64,000 nt of DNA from Dehalococcoidia bacterium (lineage in GTDB: Bacteria > Chloroflexota > Dehalococcoidia > Bin125): NCBI GenBank assembly GCA_022825265.1, contig JAJDXE010000001.1:177338-241337 (forward strand), in the 5' to 3' direction. Shown piece after piece: positions 36,984-45,939 of this stretch. Every line of letters begins with the position of its first letter. Position 1 is the first letter of the stretch. The notes beneath the pieces were generated by a model, which was not told where the DNA came from, did not search any database, and worked only from the letters and a program-made list of their open reading frames with translations. The position numbers and the translations under genes are program-made.

Positions 36984-38168
36984 ATGAATTCGAGCACATT
37001 GGCCGACCAGCGGCGCGACTGGCGCGAACGGACCGAGTCAATCGACGCCATTCTGCGCGCGGAAGCCGACCGCAGCGAAGAACTCCGGCACCTCTCGCCG
37101 GCGACGATGGACGCCTTGCGCAGCATCGAGGCGTTTGGCATCTGCACCCCAGTCGACCTCGGCGGGTCGGATCTGCATCCCGTGGCCCAGTTCGAGACTG
37201 TTGCAGCGGTCTCTGCGTCGGCTCCTTCTGCCGGGTGGAACCTGATGAACGGCTGCCAGGAGTCGGCCTGGCTCGCGACGCGGCTGCTCGACGAGACGGC
37301 CCAGCGGTTATTCGACCCGAAGCGAAGCGACTGGCGCTTTCCGATCGCCGCTGGAGGCCTCGCGCCTGAGGGCGAGGCGCGGCCGGTTGAGGGCGGCTGG
37401 ATCATGAACGCCCGGTCCGCCTGGGCGTCGGGCATTCACACGGCCGATTACGTCTTGATCCAGAGTTTCCTGACCGGCGACGAGCCCGAACCGGCACGCC
37501 CCAGACCGACAGTGACCGTCGCCGCCCGCCGCGAGGAGGTGGTGATCGAGGACACCTGGCACACGCTCGGGATGCGAGGTACCGGCTCGGCCCACTATCG
37601 CTTCGACGACCTGTTCGTGCCGCAAGAGATGAAGCTGGAAAACCTGGAACTGCCGCCGCTGCGCGGCGAGGGCTTCGTCACCCGACCGAATCCGATCTTT
37701 CTCGTCCCGGCGATGTACGCGACCAGCGTCGGCATTGCCCGCCGGGCGCTCGAGGAGTTTGCCACGCACGCGCCGTCGGGACATCGGCGCGCTTACCGAG
37801 GCTCGATCGCCGAACGCGAGCGGGTCCAGCACGACATCGGCGAGGCGCAAGCCATGCTCGACGCGATCGAGGGTTACGGACGCGACCTGTGTCACCAGCT
37901 TCACGACACGCCGATCGACTCGCCTGAGCAGGCGGTCAAGTTGGGCGATCACGCTCGCTCCGCCTATCGCTGGTGCAATCAAACGACGGAGCGAATCGTG
38001 AAGACCGTTCACGATCACATGGGCGGCGCGGACGTGTTCGAGAGCAGCGTTGTCCAGCGCCTGCTCCGGGACATTCAGACCTCGTCCCAACATGTCATGC
38101 CCGGTGACAGCGCCTACGTCCGCCTGGGCCGGCACCGGCTGGGCCTGGAAGTCCGCCCGGGGATTTAG
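36984..38168 (+). CDS. acyl-CoA-dehydrogenase-fold flavin monooxygenase-like protein, paralogue 1
   Basis: About 394 residues in the acyl-CoA dehydrogenase fold, closest in look to two-component flavin monooxygenases of the HsaA/DszC/IacA kind. The signs are LGGSDLHPVAQFETV, SAGWNLMNGCQESAWLA, the EGGWIMNARSAWASGIHTADYVL block, and WHTLGMRGTGSAHYRFDDLFVP. The catalytic Glu of dehydrogenases is absent and the C-terminus ends with LLRDIQTSSQHV. Such enzymes use reduced flavin from a separate reductase, none of which is visible here. It is the first of four tandem paralogues. The start is ATG 36984, with GAGAG before it. Confidence 0.8.
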   Translation: MNSSTLADQRRDWRERTESIDAILRAEADRSEELRHLSPATMDALRSIEAFGICTPVDLGGSDLHPVAQFETVAAVSASAPSAGWNLMNGCQESAWLATRLLDETAQRLFDPKRSDWRFPIAAGGLAPEGEARPVEGGWIMNARSAWASGIHTADYVLIQSFLTGDEPEPARPRPTVTVAARREEVVIEDTWHTLGMRGTGSAHYRFDDLFVPQEMKLENLELPPLRGEGFVTRPNPIFLVPAMYATSVGIARRALEEFATHAPSGHRRAYRGSIAERERVQHDIGEAQAMLDAIEGYGRDLCHQLHDTPIDSPEQAVKLGDHARSAYRWCNQTTERIVKTVHDHMGGADVFESSVVQRLLRDIQTSSQHVMPGDSAYVRLGRHRLGLEVRPGI

Positions 38169-38212
38169 GGCACCCGCGTACCCTAAACGCAGCCAACGGA
38201 GCGAGGGCGTCC

Positions 38213-39388
38213 ATGACCACCAACCTGTCCGATCAGCGAGCCGAGTGGCGGGAGCGCATCGCCGGTATCGGCGACACGCTCCGCGCCGAATCCGCGACCA
38301 ACGAGGAGTTGCGCCAACTCTCGCCCGCGACCGAGACCGCGCTGCGCAGCGTCGACGCCTTCAATCTTTGCTCTCCGACCGAACTGGGCGGCGTCAACGC
38401 CCATCCCAGACTCCAGACCCAGGTGATTGCCGACATCACGGCCCACGATTCCTCCGCCGGCTGGTGCGCCCTGATCGGCGCGCACGAGTCCGCCTGGCTC
38501 GCCTCGCGCCTGCCCGACAGCGCAGCCGAGCGAATCTTCGCCGATTCCGCCGCCCGCTGGCCCGTGACCTGCGGCTCGATCGCGCCTGAGGGTGAGGCCG
38601 AGCAGGTCGAGGGCGGCTGGATGGTCACGGGACGCTGGGGCTGGGCCTCGGGCATCCACCACTCGGATTTCGTGCTCTCGATGTCGCGGATCACCGGACA
38701 GGATCCGGAACCGGGCAAACCGCCGCCGTTGCTATGCGCGGCGGCGCCGAAAGCCGATGTCCTCGTCGAGGACACCTGGCACACGATGGGCATGCGCGGC
38801 ACGGGCAGCACCCATTATCGCTATGACAACGTCTTCATTCCCGACGAGATGTGCCTGGCCGGCTTTGAGCGGCCGCCGCTGCGCGGCGACGGCTGGCTCG
38901 CTCGCCCGACCGTCACCTTCCTGACCGCCGCGGGCTACGGATTCCCGCTCGGCGTGGCCAAACGAGCCGTCGAGGAAATCACGATGCAGGCCACGAGCCA
39001 TACCCGCACCGGACAGCGAACCTCAATCGCCGAGCAGCAGCACTTCCAGGGCGACCTCGGACGCTGCCTGGCCCAGCTTGAAGTCATGGAGGGTTACGGC
39101 CATCACCTCTTCGACGAACTGCTGACCGCGCCCGTCGGCTCGCTGGAGGACGCCGTTCGCATGGACGATCGCGCGCGCGCAGCCCTGCGCTGGGCCCACC
39201 AGACCGCCGAGGAGATCGTCCGCACCGCGCACGAACATGCCGGCGGGCCCGCCGTCTACAGCGACAACGTGCTCGCACGCCTGTTGCGCGACATCCAGAC
39301 CGTCAGCCAGCACGTGATCCAGACCCAGTCCGCCTACATCCGCCGCGGCCAACATCAGCTCGGCATTCCGGTTCGACCGGGATTGTAG
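38213..39388 (+). CDS. acyl-CoA-dehydrogenase-fold flavin monooxygenase-like protein, paralogue 2
   Basis: A 391-residue relative most like paralogue 1. It shares LGGVNAHPRLQTQV, SSAGWCALIGAHESAWLA, EGGWMVTGRWGWASGIHHSDFVL, WHTMGMRGTGSTHYRYDNVFIP and the closing RLLRDIQTVSQHV. The substrate-facing middle part differs more than the flavin-side blocks, which suggests a shifted substrate range. A TACCCT hexamer (38179-38184) may be a -10 element, and GGAGCGAGGG lies before the ATG, so it can be transcribed on its own. Confidence 0.8.
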   Translation: MTTNLSDQRAEWRERIAGIGDTLRAESATNEELRQLSPATETALRSVDAFNLCSPTELGGVNAHPRLQTQVIADITAHDSSAGWCALIGAHESAWLASRLPDSAAERIFADSAARWPVTCGSIAPEGEAEQVEGGWMVTGRWGWASGIHHSDFVLSMSRITGQDPEPGKPPPLLCAAAPKADVLVEDTWHTMGMRGTGSTHYRYDNVFIPDEMCLAGFERPPLRGDGWLARPTVTFLTAAGYGFPLGVAKRAVEEITMQATSHTRTGQRTSIAEQQHFQGDLGRCLAQLEVMEGYGHHLFDELLTAPVGSLEDAVRMDDRARAALRWAHQTAEEIVRTAHEHAGGPAVYSDNVLARLLRDIQTVSQHVIQTQSAYIRRGQHQLGIPVRPGL

Positions 39389-39411
39389 GGCGTTTGCCGG
39401 AGGGAGCCTCA

Positions 39412-40587
39412 ATGGTTATCGACATGGACAGCCGGCTTAAGCGCGAACTCGCCGACTGGCGCGAGCGTGTCGAGTCGATCGCACCCACCCTGCGCGCGCA
39501 CTCTCAGGAGTCGGTTGAGCTGCGCACGCTCGCACCCGCCTCGGTCGCCGCGCTCGAAGAAATCGAAGCGTTCAAGCTCTCTGGCCCGCAAGAAGTCGGC
39601 GGCCTCGACGCCCACCCGACGACTCAGCTTGAGGCCTTCGTCGACCTCGCCCGCGCCGACGTCTCCGCGGGTTGGTGCACGATGGTCCAGTCGATGGTCG
39701 CCGGCCTGGCCGGTGCGCACCTGAGGGACGGCGAAGTCCTCGATCGGGCATTCGGTTCTTCCTATCCAAAGTTCTCCGGCACGACCAATCCCGAGGGCAC
39801 GGCGCAGCCTTGCGAGGGTGGATATCGCCTGAATGGACGCTGGTCCTACGCCAGTGGGATCCGCCACTGCGACTGGGTCCTGGGCGGCGTCCGCCTGCTC
39901 GACGAGCATGGCCAGCAGCGAACCGACGAACAGGGCGGCCCGCTCTGGACCGCGATGGCGATCCCGACGGACGGAATCGAGATCGAGGACAGCTGGCACG
40001 TCACCGGTCTGCAAGGCACCGGCAGTCCGCATTACCGGGCGAATGACCTGGTCCTTTCCGGCGACCACCAGATGCCGTTCGGCGGAGCCAATCCGCGCAG
40101 AGGCAGCGCCTGGTTCGATATTCCGATGACGACCTTCCTGGTGGTGGGCGTGGCGGCCTCGTGTATCGGCATCGCCGAGCGTGCGCTCGAGGTATTCCGA
40201 GAGCACTCGACCCGGGTTCGCTTCTCCACCGGCAAAGCCGTCGGGATGCGCTCCGCCGCTCGCAACGACTACAGCGTGGCTGCGCACAGCGTCGAGGCCG
40301 CCAGGGTCTACGCAGGCCACGTGCTGGCCGGCGCCTGGGAGCAGCGCCAGCGAGGCGAGCCGATTACCCGGGTGGATGAATCGCGAATCCGCGCGATGGG
40401 CTCCTGGGTCGGCGACGTCTGCCTCGACGCGGTCCGATCCTGCTACCGAGGGCTGGGCGCCGCCGCCAATTTCAGCGACCATCCGATGGACCAGATCAAC
40501 CGCGACATGCTCGCCGCATCCAATCACGTCTTCATCTCGCAGATCAACTACGAACTGGACGGCGCACGCCGCCTCGCTCCCGACTAA
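39412..40587 (+). CDS. acyl-CoA-dehydrogenase-fold flavin monooxygenase-like protein, paralogue 3
   Basis: About 391 residues; closer to paralogue 4 than to 1 and 2. Seen blocks: VGGLDAHPTTQLEAFVDLARADVSAGWC, NPEGTAQPCEGGYRLNGRWSYASGIRHCDWVLGG, SWHVTGLQGTGSPHYRANDLVL and a closing NRDMLAASNHVFIS. GGAGGGAG (39399-39406) fixes ATG 39412 as the start, not the TTG at the frame's beginning. It follows paralogue 2 by 23 bp, so co-transcription is likely. Confidence 0.8.
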   Translation: MVIDMDSRLKRELADWRERVESIAPTLRAHSQESVELRTLAPASVAALEEIEAFKLSGPQEVGGLDAHPTTQLEAFVDLARADVSAGWCTMVQSMVAGLAGAHLRDGEVLDRAFGSSYPKFSGTTNPEGTAQPCEGGYRLNGRWSYASGIRHCDWVLGGVRLLDEHGQQRTDEQGGPLWTAMAIPTDGIEIEDSWHVTGLQGTGSPHYRANDLVLSGDHQMPFGGANPRRGSAWFDIPMTTFLVVGVAASCIGIAERALEVFREHSTRVRFSTGKAVGMRSAARNDYSVAAHSVEAARVYAGHVLAGAWEQRQRGEPITRVDESRIRAMGSWVGDVCLDAVRSCYRGLGAAANFSDHPMDQINRDMLAASNHVFISQINYELDGARRLAPD

Positions 40588-40590
40588 GGT
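40585..40590 (+). promoter_or_regulatory. TAAGGT, candidate -10 element of a leaderless mRNA
   Basis: TAAGGT ends 6 nt before the ATG of paralogue 4, which has no Shine-Dalgarno sequence. Transcription starting 7 nt after the hexamer would begin at the start codon. The same spacing is found at five other genes in the window. Confidence 0.4.
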
Positions 40591-40596
40591 GCTCTT

Positions 40597-41790
40597 ATGA
40601 GTCGCACTACCCCGGAGCGGCAGCGTGAACGCTCAGACTGGCTCGAGCGGGCCGAGTCGGTCGGACCCACGCTGGCGGCGCAGGCCGAGCTCTCGTCCGA
40701 GCTCAAGACGCTCGCGCCGGAGGCAGTGGAAGCGCTGGAGCGCGCGGGCATGTTCGGCATGGCCTCGCCGCTGGAGGTGGGCGGGTTCGACGTCCATCCG
40801 GCCACGCAGGTCGAAGTGTTCGAAGAACTCGCCAGCTCCGATGTGTCCGGCGGCTGGGTCGCGATGATCCAGGCGGAGACGGCCGGCATGGCCGGATCCC
40901 ACCTGTCCGATGGCATCGGTCTGGATACGATCTTCGGCGATCAGTTCCCCCGCGTCGCGGGAACGGCGAATCCCGAAGGTCGCGCCACGGTACTGCCCGA
41001 CGGATCGTTCAGGCTGAACGGCCGCTGGTCATTCGCCAGCGGCATCCGCCACTGTGGCTGGGTGCTGGCCAATTCGGTCGTGACCAAAGAGGACGGCTCG
41101 CCGCCGACGCCCGAGGATGGCTTGCCACCGGTGATCGGCAGCGTCGTCGAGCAATCGAGCGTCGTCGTCGAAGACACTTGGGACGTGATGGGTCTGGAAG
41201 GGACCGGAAGTTGCCACTACCGAATGAGCGACGTGGTGGTCGAGCCTGCGTTTACGACGCCGTTTGGCGGCGTCCACTCAAATCGCGGCGGGCCATGGTT
41301 CGTCAATCCGACGATCACCTTCCTCAGCCCCGGTCACACTGGGATCGCCCTGGGATCGGCGCGGCGAGCGTTGCGGCTGCTGGACGGTGACATCAGCCAG
41401 CGCACTCGCTTCGGCCAGTCTGAGTCGATCGCCGACCGAGGGGCGTTTCAGCGCGACTACGGCGAGATGTGGTGCGCATACGATGCCGCGCGCGCCTACG
41501 CGCTCTCGACGCTGGACGAGGCGATGGCCATGCGCGAGGACGGAGTCGTCACGTCCCACAGCGAGGACGCCCGGATCCGGGCGATGGTCACCTGGGTCAC
41601 CGACACCTGCGTCGACGTGGTCCGCTTCGCGCTGCACAACGGGGGCGGTGCGGCCGCGTTTCAGCACAGTCCGCTGCAAAAGCTGATGCGCGACATCCTC
41701 GTCGCCAGCCAGCACGTCTACGTGTCCGACTCGGCCTACGAGCGGTCGGGAGCCTTCCGCTTGGGTCGACGACCGTCGAACATCCTTTAG
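40597..41790 (+). CDS. acyl-CoA-dehydrogenase-fold flavin monooxygenase-like protein, paralogue 4
   Basis: A 397-residue protein with VGGFDVHPATQVEVFEELASSDVSGGW, NPEGRATVLPDGSFRLNGRWSFASGIRHCGWVL, TWDVMGLEGTGSCHYRMSDVVV and LMRDILVASQHVYVS. The ATG has no Shine-Dalgarno sequence; TAAGGT (40585-40590), whose TAA is also the stop codon of paralogue 3, ends 6 nt before it. The last gene of the tandem may thus have a leaderless transcript of its own besides read-through. Its stop codon overlaps that of the convergent CitE-like gene by 4 nt. Confidence 0.8.
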   Translation: MSRTTPERQRERSDWLERAESVGPTLAAQAELSSELKTLAPEAVEALERAGMFGMASPLEVGGFDVHPATQVEVFEELASSDVSGGWVAMIQAETAGMAGSHLSDGIGLDTIFGDQFPRVAGTANPEGRATVLPDGSFRLNGRWSFASGIRHCGWVLANSVVTKEDGSPPTPEDGLPPVIGSVVEQSSVVVEDTWDVMGLEGTGSCHYRMSDVVVEPAFTTPFGGVHSNRGGPWFVNPTITFLSPGHTGIALGSARRALRLLDGDISQRTRFGQSESIADRGAFQRDYGEMWCAYDAARAYALSTLDEAMAMREDGVVTSHSEDARIRAMVTWVTDTCVDVVRFALHNGGGAAAFQHSPLQKLMRDILVASQHVYVSDSAYERSGAFRLGRRPSNIL

Positions 41791-42677
41791 CGCGCCGACT
41801 CCATCGCCGCAATCTGCTCCGACCAGGCGAGGACGTTCTCGGCCTGTTCGAGCACCGGTTTGTCGATCATCTGCCCGTCCAGCGCCACTGCTCCGAGATT
41901 CTGTTCGACGCCCTCCTGATACGCGTCGACGACCCGGCGGGCCCAGTCGACGTCGTCGGTCGGAGGACTGAACACCCGGTTCGCCGGACCAAGCTGATCC
42001 GGGTGGATGCAGAACTTGCCCTGGAAGCCAATCTCTTTCATCCGCCGCAGCTCGTCCTCGTAGCCTTCGGGATCCCGGATATCCGTCCACGGAGTGTCCA
42101 GGGGCGCAATCCCCGCCGCATGCGCCGCATTCACCGACGCCCGACGCGCAAGTTCCAGCTCCGCGCCGCCCTTGGTCCGCCGCACGCCAATGCTGACCGC
42201 ATAGTCCTCGCCGCCGACGCAAATCCCGACCAGCCGCTCTGATGCGGCGCAGATCTCATAGGCATTGGCGACGGCGTGGGCGTTCTCAATCCATGCCGCG
42301 ATCCTCACCTGCCCATCGTCCAGGCCGCGAGCCCGCTCCAGCAACGTCAGATAGTCGTCAATCCGTTGCACGTCGCGAGCCGTCTCGATCTTCGACACGC
42401 TGACACCGTCGAGCCAGGGCTGCACGATCGCGTCGAGTTCCTGCTCGATCAGGCCGGTGTCGTATCCGTTGGTGCGGACAAACACGCTCCGGCCGCGTTT
42501 GGGGAAGTCGGGCAGGACGCGGCAGAGCAAGTCCCGGGCGGTAGGCTTGTCGTCCCAGGCGACCGAGTCTTCGAGGTCGAAACAGAGCACATCCGCCTCG
42601 GCGTCGCGCGCTTTCTCAATGAATCGCTCGCGGATGCCCGGTACCGACAACATCGATCGCATCACGGTGGCTGCCAC
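41787..42677 (-). CDS. CitE-like HpcH/HpaI aldolase family lyase
   Basis: A 296-residue TIM-barrel protein of the citrate lyase beta-subunit-like family, which cleaves or forms acyl-CoA thioesters such as malyl-CoA or citramalyl-CoA. Seen: MRSMLSVPGIRERFIEKA, the metal/substrate region ADVLCFDLEDSVAWDDK, RTNG, the acidic AAWIENAHAVANAYEI block and the closing IGFQGKFCIHPDQLGPANRVFSP. All metal ligands expected of the family appear present. The GTG start follows a TAG stop in a one-base overlap (TAGTG) with the degenerate CitE-like gene upstream, so the two are coupled. Confidence 0.85.
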   Translation of the reverse strand: MAATVMRSMLSVPGIRERFIEKARDAEADVLCFDLEDSVAWDDKPTARDLLCRVLPDFPKRGRSVFVRTNGYDTGLIEQELDAIVQPWLDGVSVSKIETARDVQRIDDYLTLLERARGLDDGQVRIAAWIENAHAVANAYEICAASERLVGICVGGEDYAVSIGVRRTKGGAELELARRASVNAAHAAGIAPLDTPWTDIRDPEGYEDELRRMKEIGFQGKFCIHPDQLGPANRVFSPPTDDVDWARRVVDAYQEGVEQNLGAVALDGQMIDKPVLEQAENVLAWSEQIAAMESAR

Positions 42678-43378
42678 TACGAACCCTCCTCATCCTCGTC
42701 TGGCGTTGGTTCCGGTCTGGGAAAGACCGTTCTGAGCTGTTCAAGATCACTCGGATCGCCGGTCGCACAGCCGCGGAATCCAAGCGACGCGGCATATTCG
42801 GCATCCGGCGGCGATCCGTAGACGACCGGCAGGTCGAACGCCGCCGCCGTCATCACCACCTGCGAGCTGGCAAATGCGACCGTCGCGCTGTCCGGCTGAA
42901 CCCCCATCGACTCCGCCATCTCGACGTGATCGAACGCAATCCACGTCATCCGCTCGGCCGAGTCCCGCATCGCCGAGAGGCAGTCGGACATGATGTTGAT
43001 CGACCGAGGATTGTGGAACCCAACCGCCATCGCGGTCAGTCCGGGTCGGATGCCCGCCCGAATCTCAAGCTCTTCCAGCACGCCCTCGAGGTAGCGCAGC
43101 TGATCGACGCTCGCCGCCGCTTGCAGCGCCACGCCGTAAACCCCCGGCTGCAGCGTGGACTGCAGGTAATTCCGAGCCAGGCCCGAATCGAGCGGCGGAA
43201 TCACGACGTAGACCGGCGGACCAAGCTCGATCGCGGACGCCACGCGCTCGCCCGCGGCCTCGTATTCGCTCTCGTCTTGAGGAAACACGATGATCAGCGC
43301 GTCGGCATGCTCGACTTCCGCCTCGCTCGGCAGCGGCGCATCGGGCAACACGGCGAGCAGGGCGCGGACGTCATCCAT
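42677..43378 (-). CDS. degenerate CitE-like protein, probably non-catalytic partner
   Basis: A 233-residue protein that I read as a shortened, diverged relative of the gene downstream. Its C-terminus ASLGFRGCATGDPSDLEQLRTVFPRP lines up with the neighbour's IGFQGKFCIHPDQLGPANRVFSP, and HADALIIVFPQDESEYE and AVGFHNPRSINIMSD sit where barrel strands are expected. The usual acidic metal ligands and the IHP motif are absent. It could be a structural partner or regulator of the CitE-like lyase. The alignment was done by eye. Confidence 0.5.
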   Translation of the reverse strand: MDDVRALLAVLPDAPLPSEAEVEHADALIIVFPQDESEYEAAGERVASAIELGPPVYVVIPPLDSGLARNYLQSTLQPGVYGVALQAAASVDQLRYLEGVLEELEIRAGIRPGLTAMAVGFHNPRSINIMSDCLSAMRDSAERMTWIAFDHVEMAESMGVQPDSATVAFASSQVVMTAAAFDLPVVYGSPPDAEYAASLGFRGCATGDPSDLEQLRTVFPRPEPTPDEDEEGS

Positions 43379-43401
43379 GGCGGCGATCCAGGTTTCCGTC
43401 G

Positions 43402-44739
43402 TCAGTTGGGGCTGAAGTTCGTGACTCGTTCACGCAGATCGTCGACCGCTTCGAAGGGACCGACCACCGCGCCGGCCAGATTCCCCTCGCGGATGACTCG
43501 CTGGGCGACACGCTGAATGTCGGCAGCAGTCACCGCTTCGTAGCCGGCGATCGTCTCCTCAACCGGCTCGATGAACCCGTTCGAGAGCAACATCCCGCCG
43601 GATCGGTGAGCCCAACTGGCGGCAGAGTCAAGGCCGAGCCGGAACGAACCAATCGCATACGCGAGGACCCGCTCCAGCTCTTCATCCGTGACCGGCTCCG
43701 AGGTCAGCTTGTACAACTCGCCCAACGCGACATCCACCGTCTCCAGCACGTGCTCCGCGGTCACTCCGGCCATGATCGACAGATGACCCGCGTCGTCGAA
43801 CGCCGTCGGATGCGACCCAACCGAATACGCCAGCCCGCGCTTCTCGCGAATCTCGGCGAACAACCGCGACGTCATCCCGCCGCCCAGTACTTCATTCATC
43901 AACGTCATCGCGTAGCGGTCGGGATCGAGACGATGAATCGCCCGAAGCGCCAACGCCAGGTTGCACTGTTCCAGATTGCGAACCTCGATCTGTGAGATGT
44001 CCTCGGACATCGATGCCTGCGCGCTCGAACGGCGCGGGGCCGACCCAAACGCCTCCGCAGACCAGCCATCGCTCCAGTGGCGATCGGCCAGTTCCACCAC
44101 CTCGTCACGCTCGACATTGCCCGCCACCGAAAGCACGATATTCGACGGTCGATACCAGGTCGCGATGTGATCGGCCAGGTGCTCGCGCGTGACCGCCCCG
44201 ACCGATTCCAGATCTCCGGCGATCTCCCAGCCGAGCGGTTGCTCGCCATAGGTCGCCTGAGTCAACAACTGACTCACACGCTGCCCTGGCTGATCATGCG
44301 CCCGACGAATCTCGGAGCAGATCACCGTGCGCTCGCGCTCGATCTCCGACTCCGCCAGCAGCGAGTGGCGCACCGAGTCGGCAAGCACATCCATCGCCAG
44401 CGGCAGCCGGTCGAAGGGCACCCGGTTCCAGTAGCAGGTCAACTCGCGCGAAGTGAACGCGTTCAGAGAACCCCCGGCGCCTTCGATTGCGGCGGAAATC
44501 GCCGTCGGCTCCGGCCGCGACTCCGTGCCCTTGAACAGCATGTGCTCCAGGTAATGCGACAGCCCCAGCGTGTCGCGAGCCTCATCGCGCGACCCAACAC
44601 CCACATATGCCGCTAACACCGCCGCCTGTGAATGCGGAATCGACGTCACCACGACCCGCAGGCCGTTGGGCAGCACGTCGATCGTCGGCTCGACGCTCAC
44701 CTGGCTGTCGGAGGCATTCGGCATGAACTGTCTCAGCAT
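43402..44739 (-). CDS. M16-family zinc metallopeptidase
   Basis: A 445-residue processing-protease-like M16B protein. The inverted zinc motif HYLEH is at about residues 62-66 within GLSHYLEHMLFKGT, and the downstream Glu ligand lies in ESEIERERTVICSEI. NAFTSRELTCYW, YRPSNIVLSVAGNV and MTSRLFAEIREKRGLAYSV are family blocks. It lacks a signal peptide, so a cytoplasmic or unconventional location is likely. Relatives often lie near polynucleotide phosphorylase; here it does not. GGAGG precedes ATG 44739. Confidence 0.92.
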   Translation of the reverse strand: MLRQFMPNASDSQVSVEPTIDVLPNGLRVVVTSIPHSQAAVLAAYVGVGSRDEARDTLGLSHYLEHMLFKGTESRPEPTAISAAIEGAGGSLNAFTSRELTCYWNRVPFDRLPLAMDVLADSVRHSLLAESEIERERTVICSEIRRAHDQPGQRVSQLLTQATYGEQPLGWEIAGDLESVGAVTREHLADHIATWYRPSNIVLSVAGNVERDEVVELADRHWSDGWSAEAFGSAPRRSSAQASMSEDISQIEVRNLEQCNLALALRAIHRLDPDRYAMTLMNEVLGGGMTSRLFAEIREKRGLAYSVGSHPTAFDDAGHLSIMAGVTAEHVLETVDVALGELYKLTSEPVTDEELERVLAYAIGSFRLGLDSAASWAHRSGGMLLSNGFIEPVEETIAGYEAVTAADIQRVAQRVIREGNLAGAVVGPFEAVDDLRERVTNFSPN

Positions 44740-44793
44740 ACCCGCGCCTCCGTATGCTCAAGCCACCGCGCCGGTCAGCATCGGAATCCACAA

Positions 44794-45642
44794 GTGCAGG
44801 CATTCGTCGACGCCCGTTACGAGTACCACTGGGCCCCGCTGCTCGGCTGTCTCGTCGGTCAACTCAACCACCTCGGCGCCGCCCAACCCAGCCACCTCAT
44901 CGGAGCCGTCACCGGCATCAGCTATCAGCCGCCCCAGGACGCTGAGCTCCCGGCTCTGCTTGAAGACGGGCTCCGGGCGCTCGGTGTCGAGCCGCAGATC
45001 ACCCGGCAATCATTCCCCAATCGCCTCCAGCGCTACCGCGCCCGCCGACGAATCCGCAACGAGCTCCGCGCCGACCGACCGGTCACCGCCTACGGAGTCG
45101 GCGTCTCCGCGTTCGGCCCCGCCTGGGGACTGATCGTCGGCTGCGACGATGAGCGCGACGACAAACGTGGCGCCTGGCGCCGAGATGGCCCCATGACCGA
45201 ACAGGTCTCCCCCTGGCTGGCTGAGTCCGAGTTCAATGCATCCCCAGCCCTGATCCTGATCGCCGCCCGCCGACTCGGCGAGCCCCAACCCGACCGCATC
45301 ACTACCGTTGCCGAACACGCCCTCACTCGATCAACCGACCGGGTCCAACAGCATCTATTCGAACAGATCCAGCTCTTGGACAGCGACATCGAGATCGAAC
45401 CCCAACGCTTCGCGCACGACGCTCAGACCCTCGCCGCCAACTGGGGAGAAGCCGCAGCCTGCTGGCGCACCTTCCCGCACCACAACTACACAGCGCTCAG
45501 CCAGCAGATCGCCGTCACGCTCTCGCGCTACGCCACCCTCTTCCCCTACCCGATGGGCGGACAACCCAACAATCCCGGAGTCCGAAGTGCAGCCGTCCAC
45601 ATTCTGCACGAGGCCGCGACCGCTCTCGACACAGCCCATTGA
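44794..45642 (+). CDS. hypothetical protein, unrecognised
   Basis: About 282 residues from a GTG start. The early part VDARYEYHWAPLLGCLVGQLNHLG may be a helical or cysteine-containing domain, and the middle VTAYGVGVSAFGPAWGLIVGCDDERDD looks strand-rich. The C-terminal part is helical with the pattern HNYTALSQQIAVTLSRYATL. No motif of a known family is certain. A start further upstream is open in frame but would overlap the M16 promoter region; TATGCT (44753-44758) could be a -10. It lies before the ThiS/MoaD-like gene, with 33 bp between. Confidence 0.5.
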   Translation: MQAFVDARYEYHWAPLLGCLVGQLNHLGAAQPSHLIGAVTGISYQPPQDAELPALLEDGLRALGVEPQITRQSFPNRLQRYRARRRIRNELRADRPVTAYGVGVSAFGPAWGLIVGCDDERDDKRGAWRRDGPMTEQVSPWLAESEFNASPALILIAARRLGEPQPDRITTVAEHALTRSTDRVQQHLFEQIQLLDSDIEIEPQRFAHDAQTLAANWGEAAACWRTFPHHNYTALSQQIAVTLSRYATLFPYPMGGQPNNPGVRSAAVHILHEAATALDTAH

Positions 45643-45675
45643 TACACTCCCAACCAACCAGCGACGGAGACCGCG

Positions 45676-45939
45676 ATGGCCATCAACGTCAAACTCTTTA
45701 TGACCCTCGTCCCGCTCTCCAAGTCGAAGAAGTCCAATCTCGCGGTTGACTGGTTCGACGGCATCACCGCCCAGCACATCCTCGAATCGGAAGAGTTCTC
45801 GGAGCAGGATCAGGAAGCGATTGCGGTCGTGATCAACTCCGTCCAGGCCCAGCCCGACGACCCGCTCAACGACGGCGACCAGGTTGACCTGCTGGTCAAC
45901 CTCCAGGGTGGATCAGCAGGAGCGACATCGAGCCAGTGA
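45676..45939 (+). CDS. ThiS/MoaD-like ubiquitin-fold protein with an extended C-terminus
   Basis: An 87-residue beta-grasp protein. The C-terminal LNDGDQVDLLVNLQGG follows the sulfur-carrier pattern (hydrophobic strand, DGD, then Gly-Gly). Gly-Gly is at residues 78-79 and is followed by eight more residues, SAGATSSQ, whereas true carriers end at Gly-Gly. It would need trimming before thiocarboxylate formation or conjugation. ACGGAGA precedes the ATG and TACACT (45643-45648) may be the -10. It overlaps pyrG by 4 nt (GTGA). No ThiF/MoeB-like activating enzyme is in the window. Confidence 0.75.
   Translation: MAINVKLFMTLVPLSKSKKSNLAVDWFDGITAQHILESEEFSEQDQEAIAVVINSVQAQPDDPLNDGDQVDLLVNLQGGSAGATSSQ

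Noticed and set aside
36929..37435. Long minus-strand frame extending the small membrane protein
   Set aside because: The extension is antisense to monooxygenase paralogue 1; only the last 90 codons have a protein-like (membrane) pattern.
41278..42222. A 314-codon minus-strand frame spanning two genes
   Set aside because: It overlaps monooxygenase paralogue 4 and the CitE-like gene, both well supported, in the wrong frame.
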